Below, piece after piece: positions 30,274-41,961 of a DNA stretch of 64,000 nt (position 1 is its first letter; every line of letters starts with the position of its first letter). The position numbers were made by a program, and so were the translations under genes. Under the pieces are notes generated by a model. The model was not told where the DNA came from. It ran no database searches and saw nothing but the letters and a program-made list of their open reading frames with translations. The stretch lies in contig MU621091.1 in assembly GCA_025399215.1 (NCBI GenBank), forward strand, positions 148,027-212,026, read 5' to 3'. This stretch comes from Globomyces pollinis-pini (taxonomy: Eukaryota; Chytridiomycota; Chytridiomycetes; Rhizophydiales; Globomycetaceae).

Positions 30274-31482
30274 ATGAAATGCTTTATATCCAAATCAGTG
30301 AATCCATTTCTCAACCTGGCATTTGAAGATTGGTACCAAAAACTAACTAACGACAGGCTATTACGAAATACAAAAGTCAACCATACTTTGTTTTTATGGA
30401 GGAATAGTCCTTGTGTAGTATTGGGAAGAAATCAAGTAAGTTCAAATGAACAGTTTTAAATAACAACCAACCAAAATTTTGATTCGATAAAGATTAATAG
30501 TTAGAATCCATGGAAAGAAATCAATTTTCAAGCATTGAAAGATAATAATGTGCCTTTGGTTCGTCGGAATTCAGGAGGTGGAACAGTCTATCATGTAAGT
30601 ACTAAATTACTTTTTACTAATCAAAGGATTTAGGAAACACCAATTATTGTCATATAATGCCTAGAGATGAATTTGAACGCAATATAAGGTTTAGAAATCA
30701 TCTAATCTTCAAGTGTCACTTTGATTTCTCAAGCATTACATGAATTGGATATCCCATCCAATGTCAATCATAGATACGATATAGTCATTGACGAAAAGAA
30801 AGTATCGGGATCAGCATATAAATTAATCAGTGATCGTGCCTACCATCATGGAACAATGTTGATTGATACTGACCTGGATATATTAAACACTTACCTAAAT
30901 CCCAAAAAGGTATATATTTACGTGATTGAAAAGTAGAAAGAATTAGTTGGACTTGGAACTGATAGTGTACGATCAACCGTCACTCGGTTACGTGAACATT
31001 CATTTACAGTGGATCATTCATCCTTTTGTGAAGCTGTCCAAAATGAATTTGAATACAAATATGGGGATTTAGAAACTATCGTGTTGGATGAATCATCAAT
31101 GATAGATACTGTCAAGACCACCTTTGAAAATCTTCAGGTAACCATCAAACCCACCCCTTTTAAAATATTCATTACAGAATGCTAATACAGTTTAGAAACA
31201 TGATTGGATTATTGGTCAAACACCTAAATTTACACTTGGAATTAAAAATACATTTACATGGGGTGACTTGGTAATCCCAATTCTTAACTCACCTCAAAGG
31301 ATTTCATCTTACATGTACACAAGGGTACCATTGTTGATTTGATTTTCACAACCGATACAATTGGAATTCAACCTATTTTATCAAAAACTCTTGTGGGGAA
31401 TTCACTTATGGATATCTCAATCTTAACTTCAGACGATGAAAAAGTTTCTCATGTGTTGAAGTATATTGAAACACTGCTGTGA
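30274..31482 (+). CDS. Lipoate-protein ligase
   Basis: Seven exons; introns at 30436-30504, 30595-30626, 30689-30713, 30910-30936, 31138-31195 and 31270-31298 give 322 residues. LplA-type motifs are clear: N-L-A-F-E-D-W, V-V-L-G-R-N-Q, R-R-N-S-G-G-G-T-V-Y-H-D-L-G-N (lipoyl-AMP loop) and K-K-V-S-G-S-A-Y-K (catalytic Lys). A C-terminal accessory domain follows (W-I-I-G-Q-T-P-K-F). It attaches lipoate to E2 and H proteins of mitochondrial 2-oxoacid dehydrogenases and the glycine system (yeast Aim22/Lip3 role). The substrate of the kinase at 8.1-9.5 kb belongs to the same complexes. Salvage ligase versus amidotransferase cannot be separated by eye. Confidence 0.88.
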
Positions 31483-31531
31483 ACAAGATGTAGATGCAAT
31501 AAATTATATACATATAAATTGCTGCTCAATC

Positions 31532-31898
31532 ATGTTAAAACTTGATAGTCCTACCAAAACATATGTAAGTAATTGGAAACAAGGAAATATTCACTCAATT
31601 GAACAATACGAAAGAGCTACTAATTGCATTCCCAAGTTTCAGCAACCAGTTGAGATGGCAGTGGAGTCAATTTACTGTCATAAACAATTCGACCAGTTTG
31701 ATTTTCTTTAATCCCTTCCGATTCCATAAACAAAGTGATGCTATCCAACACCAATCAACACCAGTGTCATTTGAAGGTGTTGCTGCAGTGGTAATAAGCA
31801 ATGAAGTGATATATTGGGCTGATATTCAAATACTTCAAAGTCTCCGTGTTTCTCTTTGTTGTAATAGTTCACAATTGGTTGTCAAATATCCAGAATGA
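31532..31898 (+). CDS. Possible small gene, hypothetical
   Basis: Tentative two-exon model: 31532-31564, a 52-nt GT..AG intron (31565-31616), and 31617-31898; 104 residues in frame. The second exon has protein-like composition (F-E-G-V-A-A-V-V-I-S-N-E-V-I-Y-W-A-D-I). It could form beta strands, but no family is recognised. A competing unspliced frame covers 31,466-31,711. It starts 50 bases after the ligase stop, so it may also be ligase 3' UTR. Confidence 0.3.
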
Positions 31899-32814
31899 TT
31901 CTGCTAAATGAAATATTGATCCATTTTATCAGATTGCTTGTGACTTTGTGCACTAATGAAAAATGGCCGCAATCAGCTTATTTTTCTGTAAGGAAGCACA
32001 TCAGATAACTCTGTGATATTAAAAAACCATTAGAAAGGTATGGGTTCAATCCTCTGTTGTGATGGATATTGAACCCTTCGTCATCTAATCTCATCCAATT
32101 TGATTCAATTTGTTTCGCATAAATCACTCGACCTGTTTAGGAAGTTTGGCCGTTAAACCCAATATTTGAGTTCGTAAGTTGCTTCAAATGTGATAGAATA
32201 TCGACATTGGGAGGTCGAAAACCCACTCATTTTTCATTAATCTTGGGAGCAGATTCACCTAACCAAGTGTTGTTTCAACGACCCTTGAAAACGTGAGAAC
32301 GTTGAGCTTTGTTTCATTCAACTCCCTCAACCAAAGTTGATGGGCTCATTCAAAGGGATTTGAACTCAGCAACAGAAAGGAATTTGTTGTTTCAAACGAT
32401 GGTAAAACAGACTGTCGCGGGTTGAATTGAGTGTTCGTTTTCCTTTGATAGTGAGGATAAAATCGATAGTTACCCATATCTAATTTTCATTACGTTTTTT
32501 TCAAGGTCGCTCGTATGTTCTCAAATTGTACCACCACATGATTTTGGAAAAAGTTGAGGTTGAAGGCAATTTGGTGGAAGCCCAAGGAAGACCAAGACGC
32601 CGACTTTTTCACAGTTGTTTGTTGATTGCCGGTGAGGCCGGCTAGAGCAATGAATGAAGGGCCTTGAGCAATAAACGTTGTTTTCGATTTCAACTGGATG
32701 GGGGATGGTGGCACGGAAACAACAAATTGGGACGGATGAAGCGGATTGGTGATACAACATCCGCATATAAAGTAGTAAAGCAACAGTTTAGAGAATTATA
32801 ATCTTTAGACTAAA
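31899..32814. other. Long intergenic region ahead of the wall-protein gene
   Basis: About 900 bases without a supported gene, the longest gene-free stretch here. Minus-strand ORFs at 32.5-32.8 kb are low-complexity in composition and lack a start context. A TATAAAG lies at 32766-32772, 43 bases ahead of the wall-protein start. The length suggests an extended regulatory region for a strongly expressed gene. Confidence 0.45.
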
Positions 32815-34257
32815 ATGAAATACGCTGTTGTTTCTGCCCTCGCTCTCTCTGTTGCTGCTATTCCACAAGGATACAACTACGGTGGTAACAATGTTGCCAC
32901 CACTACTGTTCCAGCTATTGCTGTTGAAAAAACAACCACTGTTGCCCCAACCACTGTTGAAAAGACCACTGTTGTCGCAACTACTGAAGTGAAGGTCACC
33001 ACTGCTCCAGTTGCTAAATACACTGTCCCTGCCCTTCCAAAGGACAAGACTACTACTGAAGCTCCAAAACCAACTACCACCACTGAAGCTCCAAAACCAA
33101 CCACCACCACCTCTAACGGATCTTACCCAAAACCACCACAACCACCAAAGGAACCTAACCCTCCAACTTACCCAGGTGCTCCAAAGGAACCATCCCCACC
33201 ATCTGCTCCAAAAGAACCATCCCCACCTTCTGGTGGCGATGCTCCAACTTATGGTGACGTCCCTCCTCCAACTGTCCCAGAAACCCCATGTACCACCCCT
33301 GCTGTCCCAGAAGCTCCATGTACCACTCCTTCTGTTCCAGAAGTCCCATGTACCACTCCAACCACCCCTGAAGTTCCAGAAACTACTCCATGTACTACTC
33401 CAGCTGTTCCTAAGAAGCCAAAAAAGAAGTGCAAAAACAAGAAGCACCCAAAGGTCCCAGCTACTACTCCATGTACCACTCCAGCTGTCCCAGAAACCCC
33501 ATGTACCACCCCTTCTGTCCCAGAAGTCCCTAAGGTTCCATGTACTACTCCAGCTGTTCCTGAAGTTCCATGTACCACCCCTTCTGTCCCAGAAGTCCCT
33601 AAGGTTCCATGCACTACCCCAGCTGTTCCAGAAGTTCCATGCACTACCCCAACTGTCCCAGAAGTTCCATGTACCACTCCTTCTGTTCCAGAAGTTCCAT
33701 GCACTACCCCAGCCGTCCCTAAGGTTCCATGCACTACCCCAACTGTCCCAGAAGTTCCATGTACCACTCCTTCTGTCCCAGAAGTCCCTAAGGTTCCATG
33801 CACTACCCCAACTGTCCCAGAAGTTCCATGCACTACCCCAACTGTCCCAGAAGTTCCATGCACTACCCCAGCTGTCCCTAAAGTCCCATGTACCACTCCA
33901 GCTGTTCCTGAAGTTCCATGCACTACCCCAGCTGTTCCTGAAGTTCCATGTACCACTCCAACTGTCCCTAAGGTTCCAGAAACCCCATGTACCACCCCAG
34001 CTGTTCCAGAAGTTCCATGTACCACTCCATCTGTCCCAGTTATTACTCCTGGCGGTTACGGTGATGTCCCAGCTGGAGGATTATACTCTACTGCTACTCT
34101 ACCAGCTGGAGGTGACTATGCTTCCACTGTTACTCCAGATGCTGCCCCTGAAGAACCAAAGATCACTGCCCCAGCTGCCTACGGTGCTATTGCCAGCAGT
34201 GCTTCTGCCAGCTCATTTGCTGCAGTTGCCTTAGCCGCTGTTTTCTTTGCTCTTTAA
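32815..34257 (+). CDS. Cys-Thr-Pro repeat cell-wall protein, probable GPI anchor
   Basis: Single exon, 480 residues. The signal peptide is M-K-Y-A-V-V-S-A-L-A-L-S-V-A-A-I-P. A Thr/Pro/Lys-rich region follows, then 22 copies of P-C-T-T-P linked by V-P-E-V-P or V-P-K-V-P. A Lys/Cys-rich insert (K-K-P-K-K-K-C-K-N-K-K) lies between copies 4 and 5. The C-terminus (S-S-A-S-A-S-S-F followed by a hydrophobic stretch) looks like a GPI-attachment signal. Codon use is strongly biased to C-ending codons, unlike most of the window, implying high expression. The regular single Cys per repeat could cross-link chains or wall polymers, and the Thr could carry O-mannose. A structural wall or adhesive coat protein is the likely role. 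Confidence 0.85.
   Translation: MKYAVVSALALSVAAIPQGYNYGGNNVATTTVPAIAVEKTTTVAPTTVEKTTVVATTEVKVTTAPVAKYTVPALPKDKTTTEAPKPTTTTEAPKPTTTTSNGSYPKPPQPPKEPNPPTYPGAPKEPSPPSAPKEPSPPSGGDAPTYGDVPPPTVPETPCTTPAVPEAPCTTPSVPEVPCTTPTTPEVPETTPCTTPAVPKKPKKKCKNKKHPKVPATTPCTTPAVPETPCTTPSVPEVPKVPCTTPAVPEVPCTTPSVPEVPKVPCTTPAVPEVPCTTPTVPEVPCTTPSVPEVPCTTPAVPKVPCTTPTVPEVPCTTPSVPEVPKVPCTTPTVPEVPCTTPTVPEVPCTTPAVPKVPCTTPAVPEVPCTTPAVPEVPCTTPTVPKVPETPCTTPAVPEVPCTTPSVPVITPGGYGDVPAGGLYSTATLPAGGDYASTVTPDAAPEEPKITAPAAYGAIASSASASSFAAVALAAVFFAL
33286..34029 (+). repeat. Coding tandem repeat, 22 copies of a P-C-T-T-P unit
   Basis: Units of mainly 30 bp, sometimes 39 or 48 bp, each containing CCATG[CT]AC[CT]AC[CT]CC. Higher-order blocks such as the run through K-V-P-C-T-T-P recur, and many neighbours are identical at third positions, indicating recent duplication and probable length variation between strains. 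Confidence 0.9.
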
Positions 34258-34413
34258 ATTGTGTTGTTTAAATATAGAATTTCATTCGACATACTTCTGA
34301 AAGTGTTTTGAGATTTTAAGTTTTATTATTTTATTAGTACCAAAATTATAAAGTAGTAGGCATATCATTCATAGTTATACAACGAAATATGGTGGATGAA
34401 GATGAAATTAGAG

Positions 34414-35056
34414 TCAAAGTTCTTTATTTGTAGAGACCAAATTAAATAGTTTTTTAACATTTTCAATATCTGTTGGTATATCTTTAAAAAACTTGACCAA
34501 ATACTGCAACACGACTTTCTATAGTTCAAGTTCAATTAAATTAAAAAATACCTCAGCGTGAATGGATGCCAGATAAAGATCCAACTGTAATTTAGTCCAA
34601 TACGAATAAGAAGTTGGTAAATAATTATGCCATTTCAATTTCCTAGGATTTGACAAAAACTTTTCAATCGATTTCTTTGTCATCATTGAACGATAAGTAA
34701 ATACTTGACCATTATCAATACTAAAATCAATTTCAATCAATAGATACAATTTAACGACCGGTAATAATTTAACTTCCAATATTGATAAGGCTCTAGTTTG
34801 AGAAGCATGTAATGTAGCAAATTGGATGGTATCGTTATTCAAACTGGATTGACAATCACTCCAATCCTGTAATAATTGATGATGATCCAAATAACTAGGA
34901 TGAGTATTCAAAAAAAACCAACATTAGGATTGCCCATTGATTATCATACAAGGATGGTATATCTGCATCCGTCAACTGTATTATTGGATTGGTTGAATGT
35001 GATTGTGCTGTTAGTGTCAATGTTAGGATTGATATCAATATGGTTTCGAATAACAT
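34414..35056 (-). CDS. Secreted hypothetical protein
   Basis: Three exons, 35056-34950, 34894-34552 and 34518-34414, with introns of 55 and 33 nt; 184 residues. The start was set at 35056 because it yields a hydrophobic leader (M-L-F-E-T-I-L-I-S-I-L-T-L-T-L-T-A-Q-S) ahead of the conserved-looking ORF, which has no ATG of its own. The body is helical with aromatic residues (Y-S-Y-W-T-K-L-Q-L-D-L-Y) and only one or two Cys. No domain recognised. It lies downstream of the wall-protein gene in convergent orientation. Confidence 0.6.
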
Positions 35057-35354
35057 TTGTGGAAAAATCTATTTGTTTGCTTTTCTCCAAAGAGTAGGAC
35101 AAGATAATTGAAGGTTGGGATTGATATTCTTAAGCGGTTATGTGGACATGAGTATGGATAGTAATAGGAATGATGACCATTGATTGTTGTATTTGTCAAA
35201 ATTTGGCAATTACGTTGAACCTTTCATAGTAATATTTGAAGAAGCCAGTTAATACAATACGTTAGAAAGAGGATCATTATCCTCTTGAACAATTTCGTTC
35301 CCATAGTAGTTTAGAGTTGAATTCATCAAAAGGTCAATTGAATATAGATTTATA

Positions 35355-36314
35355 TTATAATGAGGTATTGACTAAGGCATCAAGTACAGCTTTACCAGCT
35401 TCCAGTTCAAGTTTTTCAACAATATCACCATCAATGAATGCATTGTTTTTACGATTTGCAAACACCATAGCACAAGCAGCTGCTCTAATTGGTCCCTTAT
35501 GATTTTCGTGAGTTTTAAATTCATGTGTACAGCATTGAGCTAAATGTAGTATCATACCAGATTCCATCTCCAGGGTTTGGCATTCTGGGTAACGGTTAAT
35601 GATATCATCAATTAGTTTTTGGTTTTCATCTCCCAAGTCATCAGTTAAACGACCTTGGGACGAATAAAACGAATCGGCAGTGGCATTGATTCCTGTAAAT
35701 ACATTATCTTCTCCAATTGTAGCATGTAGACTGGCTACCAAGTTTTCGGACAAGACCTTATCTGCAGGACATACTTTGGACATTACATAAGGATCTTTTG
35801 CAGCTTCTTCTCCTTCATGACCTTCATAAATATTATTCCAATGATCAAAGTTTTTGGAGATCATAATAGCGCCTTCTTTAGCTACTGCAATCTTTCCAAC
35901 GTCACCTTTCTCACCAATAGCCCCACACGAACCAAATCGAATCATTAATAGAGGGCCTTCAGTAATGGCACGAACTTCTCGGACCATCATATCTGCGACT
36001 GGCATACCCATACCGATAGCAATAACACTAACAGGTTGATTCATGTATGTACCAGTAATGGTGACAAATCCTCTCTTTGATTCAATTTCGGTAGGTTTTG
36101 AGGTAGTGTCAAATAAGGAAGCGATCCTTCTTGCACGAGCAGGATCTCCAACAGTAACGATACGATTAGCAACTAATATTAGATTTAAGGAAGAAATACC
36201 TTCACCATGACGAGTTCCAACATGGTACTAAACAAAGATCAGTATGGAATGAACATTACTTACAGTTCTTGCTTCAGCATCCATTGGAAAATTAGCGTTT
36301 GATAAGTTTTTCAT
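35355..36314 (-). CDS. Uridine/purine nucleoside phosphorylase
   Basis: Three exons (36314-36264, 36227-36200, 36172-35355) with introns of 36 and 27 nt; 298 residues. PNP_UDP_1 landmarks: Y-H-V-G-T-R-H-G-E, V-G-D-P-A-R-A-R-R-I-A (phosphate loop), I-R-F-G-S-C-G-A-I-G and L-E-M-E-S-G (ribose 2'/3'-OH binding). The set matches fungal and apicomplexan uridine phosphorylase-like enzymes that cleave uridine or purine nucleosides with phosphate in nucleotide salvage. Base specificity is not readable by eye. The intergenic region upstream (36315-36882) is large. Confidence 0.88.
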
Positions 36315-36882
36315 TACGATTATGTATAAGAAATAATTAAAAAGGAAGAGTGTTTAAATAGAACCCAAAGTCATCTGATTCCAAATTGTTCTGCACTGAG
36401 GCTTTGATTCTCACCATCAAATGACCCCTTTTTCCACTCAAATCTTACCGTATTTACCTTGTGACCCAGCTCCTAAGACTCCCTTTTTTTCAAATATCTG
36501 GAGACAATTGAATGGTAAATGCTTTAGTTTGTTAATGGGTATTTTAAAAGAATTGTTGTTGTTGAATTGTTTTTATGAGTCAGAATGAATCAATCCATAA
36601 GAGTAACGGAATGTTGAATGACTCCAAATTATTCCTGTATCACCACAAAACAATGACTAATAACTATTAAATATTTTATTAATTTACGGTAGGGTTAATC
36701 AATTAATAATTCATCAAAGTACTTTATCAAATAATTCATACAAAACCAAGTACCGAATTAAATCAATTTAATAATTGAAACCAGCAATTCAAATTAATAA
36801 TCATCTTAAATACATGTATTGATGTTGTTGATAAACAACAAATTTAAAGTCGTGTTTTTTTTGAGTAACCTTAAATTACACA
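36315..36882. other. Divergent intergenic region, no gene seen
   Basis: About 570 AT-rich bases between the phosphorylase and meckelin starts. It contains repeated AATTAATAAT-like strings around 36,700-36,800. No X-box (RFX) palindrome of the form GTNRCC(N)GYAAC was spotted by eye; a profile scan would be needed. Confidence 0.4.
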
Positions 36883-39800
36883 ATGTTATTAGTATGGCTC
36901 GCATTGACCGATTCAATCACGGCAAGCATCTTAGCAAATCATGACTTTGTGCCATTAAATTGTAAATCTACCATGTTCAGTGTATTCGATCCTACAAAAG
37001 GTTTATCCGGATGTAACACCTGTCCTCTCAATTTACCATCCTCAACCTCTGGTAACTGACAATCATTTCCTAATCTTATTAAGAAAATTGTGCTTGTTTG
37101 GTGGGATACGATCAATTATCTTGCTCCACTCAACCAGTCTGTGGTGATCTACAAGTATTCACATTAACATTAAAGTTAGACTCTTTCGTCAGATAAAACG
37201 TTTTGTTTACTATGTCCAACAACGATTGAGCAAAAAACTATTGGAAATGTCAATTTAAATGTTTGTAAATGTCCTACTGGCCAAATATATCGTTAGTTTA
37301 ATTGATCTGACATTTAGGTGATAGAGATGAAGCAACTGGAAATCCTTTATCAACTGGGATATGCATGCCATGTTCAGTTGGATATTATCCAAACCTGTTA
37401 GGGTCAGAATGCTTAGCTTGTCCAGATTCATCCAACATGATAGCTTCGATAAATGACAATGGTGAATATTATTGTACTTGTAAAACAGCTATGGGATATG
37501 ATCCAATGCCCGTAATCAGAAACCTTTGACAATTAGTTTCACGGAAAATGTTTAATTGGTAGTACCTTAAATACTGCTAAAATTGCGTATGGGTTGACTG
37601 GTGGACTGGTTACGCTGAATGTACATACTTTATTTATACTAATATGAAAGAATCTACTTAGTTTGCCTGGTATGAATAGGATACTAAAACAACTAGGAAA
37701 TTCATCAAAGTTAACAATTCAATCAGATCCATTCACATATGAATACTTACCAGCAGTAACAAATTGTGATGTATTTCCTTTTTTCCAATTTATCTGACAA
37801 TTAGAATTATGGTGATTTGAATGCTTGTCAAACTGTTGCCAATTTGTGCGTTTTGGCAATGTACGATCGTAATCAAACATCCTGCAAAACTTACCAGTCA
37901 ATTGCAACCGCTCCAAGCAGAGTACCCATTTTGCCATTCCCATATAATGATCAGTAATTATCCCAGTAAACTCTAATCGTAAGACCTAATGGTATCCCAT
38001 GGTTATATTGGGGGTTGCTTTCTAGAGAGTCAACACATAATATACGTGTACGAGTTATTGATCTTCCATTAGAACCTAATTCAGTAATTCGTCATCTATA
38101 ATTGTAGAACTCCAAAACACCTAATTTGAACTTTGTATTGGGGATATATCATCTCAATGGTACATTTTTCGGTTACCAAAAGGTTACCGATCAATTACAA
38201 ATTTGTCCTACTATGGCAGAAACAAACCAAAGGTGGCAACATCCAGGAACAACCTACAAAAATTCTTGTAAATTCAATATTTATAAGTCATCCTTTAACA
38301 ACTTTGAGAGTTTGTTCTATGATCTTTGTAATCACATCAATCACTAAATCTAGTCATCTATGATAAAAATGGGGCTCTTTACCCAGTCCCAGTACGTATA
38401 AAGAATGCATACACAAATGGAAACATACAGAATGATGTTTATACTCCAAATGACAATGATACGTACGTCCGAAGATTTTCATTGTTTGATACTAATGTTG
38501 GAACTCAAAATGGACAAGTGAATTTCATACGAATACCACAATCGATTGTTATATGGTTCATGATTGATTCACCTGGATACGTGAACGTACCAGTGATGGA
38601 TATCACTTATACTGAACGACCAATATCTGCACTCAGTCCCACCGATCTTTCTGAAGTATCAAGTATTCAGGTAATCTCTTATGATCCTCAAACCTAGTTT
38701 ACATTTGAGACGAGATATATCCAAAATTATTCTGGATTAGTTACATTTTCCATGATATTTTTTGCAATTATTGCTACGTTAATGCTTTTGGTGGCATTCC
38801 ATCGTACGAGGGCATGGTATACGCGTAATCTGGCTTTCGAAGCTATTGATCTCTTTGTAACTAAACACCCGATTTATTTACATATTTAGTTTTTGATTCG
38901 TTTGATCATCAATCTATGTGAATCATTGGCATCAGGTATCACCCTTTAGCACTAATTTTGAAGCTTTGTTCACCTTTATTGTAGTTTTATCATTATACTT
39001 TTTGGTGTTTTTCAAAACTCAAAGTGTTTTGTTTCTGGTTGTACCATCATTATCACAAGAACAAGCACAATTCATGTTAATTATCATTGGAATAGCTGGT
39101 ATAGAAGTAACATCAAAAATCAAACTTATGATAGTTTATTAATATTACAAAGTCAGTTTTGATGCAATGTACTGTAGAATTATTTTTTATTGATTGGGAG
39201 AAATCAAAAGGGAAATTAACGGATTCTGGAATTGATTCTAAAAAACCAGCTCCTGTTAGTGTATGGAGATCCATTTTCATGTCGAATGAATGGGCCCGGT
39301 TACAGGTATAAATGGAATATCTAATTTGTTTTTAGACATTTAGAAAATGTAATGTTGAAATTAGTCTTTTGGGTGTTCTTTTGTTTCTTGAAGGATTTCA
39401 ATGGAAAAATTTAGGAACCAATAAGCCAATTTTATCTGATTTATCGGATGGGGATATGAATCCTATCTTGTTATTTGCTGCAGACTGTATCTGTTGGGGA
39501 TTTATGATATTTATACAAGTAATTTATCATCTTATTCATTATTCTAGTTAAGTATCAGATTTGTATGGTACGATAGATTCTATCGAAACAGAGTATCACA
39601 ATACATTGATATTATGTCCTTGACAAATATAAGTCTACTTATATTTGATGAAAGATGTCATGGGTATTATATCCATGGTCGTTCCGTTCATGCTACTGCG
39701 GATACAGATTTAGAGAATCTCAATGAATGTTTACAAAAAGAAGCTGTAATTCGGATTTTATTAATTAGAATAGAGTGATTTGGTACCCAGAAGAGGATAT

Positions 39801-40437
39801 ATGGATACTAATGAACAATGTTTTGAAATATTTGTGTCAAAAGAGTTTAGAAACATATTTGATAAAATTTATAATCCTACTGAAGGGGTAACTAGTAATC
39901 AAACTAATGGTAGACTACCACAAGAGCCATGAACATGATGAATAGATTAAATATGAGTACGTATTGATTAGTACTTAAATTAGATCGAAGTCAAGAACAA
40001 AATAGACGAACATCCATTCAAGGTGAAAAATTTGTAAAAACCTATCAGACAATGAATAAGTTTATGAAATCATTTTTGGAAATGGTAATGAAAAATGAAG
40101 ATTTACAATTTATAATTAGAATATGAAAGAATTTCCATTAAAAACAAGAGAAAAGACATTCTTTGAGAAACTAGTGGGTGCAACTCCTGAATCCAACAGC
40201 AACACACTACTAAAAGACAATCAAACAATCACTAGCTGCTTGCTTTTGGGAATTGAACAGCATATTCTTGTCTTCTATATATGTACATTCTCATATTTGC
40301 ATATTACATGTAATAATAGTGTATGGGCTGCAGCAGTTGTATGGATACTTGATATTATACTGTGCTTCATCCGTTTACATTTTGGTGAAATGAATATTGC
40401 AAAGAAATCACTCTTGGATTCAAAGTTTCTTATATAA
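36883..40437 (+). CDS. TMEM67: Meckelin (TMEM67), ciliary transition-zone receptor-like protein
   Basis: A many-exon gene cut by introns of about 25-40 nt, so the protein (about 900 residues) is only partly reconstructed here. It begins M-L-L-V-W-L-A-L-T, a signal peptide. Cys-rich modules follow (C-N-T-C-P-L, C-M-P-C-S-V-G-Y-Y-P, C-L-A-C-P-D, Y-Y-C-T-C). The C-terminal half holds membrane helices and the meckelin landmarks L-F-F-I-D-W-E-K, V-S-V-W-R-S-I-F-M-S-N-E-W and a final F-G-E-M-N-I-A-K-K-S-L with D-S-K-F-L-I. Meckelin is a core MKS-module component of the transition zone at the base of cilia. Its presence indicates a flagellated life stage. Exon borders are not all resolved. Confidence 0.85.
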
Positions 40438-40512
40438 AGTGAACTTTCATGTAACATTTTAGAATCTATTCTTTATTTTTATATCTACCTTCGTGTAGAT
40501 TCATTTTTTAAT

Positions 40513-41787
40513 CTATTTTGATCCTATTTTTGAAGATTTTACGATTTCAGGAATATCATTATTGGATTGTGGTTTGACGATAACTTTGCGATCAGAATAT
40601 TGTGCCTTGTACAACAATACTAATTTAGTTTTGAACAATTTCAAAGTATCAATATTATAATAACCCATGAGATAATAGAAAATGAACAAAGAAAGGTAAA
40701 TTCCTAATTGAAAATACCATTCCACTTCCAAAACCGTTGGAAATAAAGTAGCAACAATAAATTGCATACAAATGTTTACCATAGTGCTTCGAAAATAAGA
40801 AATTGATTGATGTTCCCAACTTTGTGGATTCATTTTCAAATCTCGATCAATTTTTTGTGCTCGTTTCATACCACGTTCTTCAGCATATAAACGCATTGCA
40901 AACTTTGCAGATTCATGAGATTTCAATTCCATAATGTTACTTTGGATGGGAATGGTTAATTCTTCGATTTTAGGAATTTGAATACCTAATTGACCACCAT
41001 AACCTTTCAATTCATCATCATTTGGAAATAGTAGTAAAGATATATGAGATGCAAATGAAATATCTGCAGCAGACAAGTTTTTCCCATACAAATATCCCGA
41101 TTTACCATCTGCTTGATTTTGTTGTAATTTCTCGTCAATATGATCACACACCTTTTCAATGATTTGCCAAGATTCTTTGATAGATTTAGAATCCAATTGA
41201 AATTTTCGTTTGATGATCATTTCAAGTATTGGCCATGTTATTGAATTTAATACATTCCATTTGTTTAACCAATTAGATTGAAAGAAATATTTGGTCATTA
41301 ATTCTTTATCTGAAATCATAATGGTGAGATAGATACGACGAACTAATATAAAATGGTTACATGAAATGGAATTCTTTACCTGCTGGAGCTAAAATACTGT
41401 CTAAATATTCCTGTTCCCCCAAAGATTCTGGGTTTGAATAGATTCTTATTTTCCCACTAAATGCTTGTGAATACATGTACATGTTAATGTCAGTAGTAGT
41501 GGAAAACACCTCTTGTTTCTCATTGACTAATACTGGAACGTTTGTTTGACAGTATTCAACAGTTTCCCATAAATGTAAACCAAAAGGTAAATCAATATCA
41601 CGATAATTGGCACCCTATTCAATTCGTTAACAATTTGAATAAAAGTTACATGTCTATCTAATACCCATTTTACTTGTTCACATTCTGTATACCATGGAAT
41701 GCTATACAGAGTATACTTTCCATTGCTATCTGAGAAAAGTTGCTTACTTTTCATCTCTGTTGATGATTTTCTGTTGTTAACAGCCAT
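40513..41787 (-). CDS. GST-fold membrane protein, GST/metaxin-like
   Basis: Three exons (41787-41650, 41614-41380, 41342-40513) with introns of 35 and 37 nt; 400 residues. The N-terminal thioredoxin-like part reads Y-T-L-Y-S-I-P-W-Y-T-E-C-E-Q-V-K and N-V-P-V-L-V-N. The all-helical C domain has L-Y-G-K-N-L-S-A-A-D-I-S-F-A. A hydrophobic pair of segments near the C-terminus (about residues 320-360) anchors the protein, followed by a basic tail. GST-N plus GST-C with a C-terminal anchor recalls GDAP1-type or metaxin-type outer-mitochondrial proteins. Catalysis is uncertain because a clear G-site Ser/Tyr cannot be assigned. Confidence 0.72.
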
Positions 41788-41961
41788 CGTTTGTGATTTA
41801 AAAAATTAAACTAAACCGTGTCAAAATTTTACACAAATATTATGCGCAATGACTTTACACATTTTGTTACAATTCATACTTGAGTGATACTTAAAGTTTT
41901 AAAAACCAGATTGTAAATAATGAAAATTTATTCTAAACGTTCAGATTTAGTCAAAACCAAC

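Noticed and set aside
32040..32110. tRNA-like GGTTCAATCC string
   Set aside because: The flanking bases do not pair as a T stem, and no D arm, anticodon arm or acceptor stem can be built around it.
33249..34025. Minus-strand 258-residue ORF of G-T-x-G-V-V-H repeats
   Set aside because: It is the antisense shadow of the P-C-T-T-P repeats; repeat period keeps all frames open. The plus strand has signal peptide, GPI tail and codon bias.
37719..37943. Minus-strand ORF inside meckelin
   Set aside because: It lies over meckelin exons on the plus strand and has no family features.
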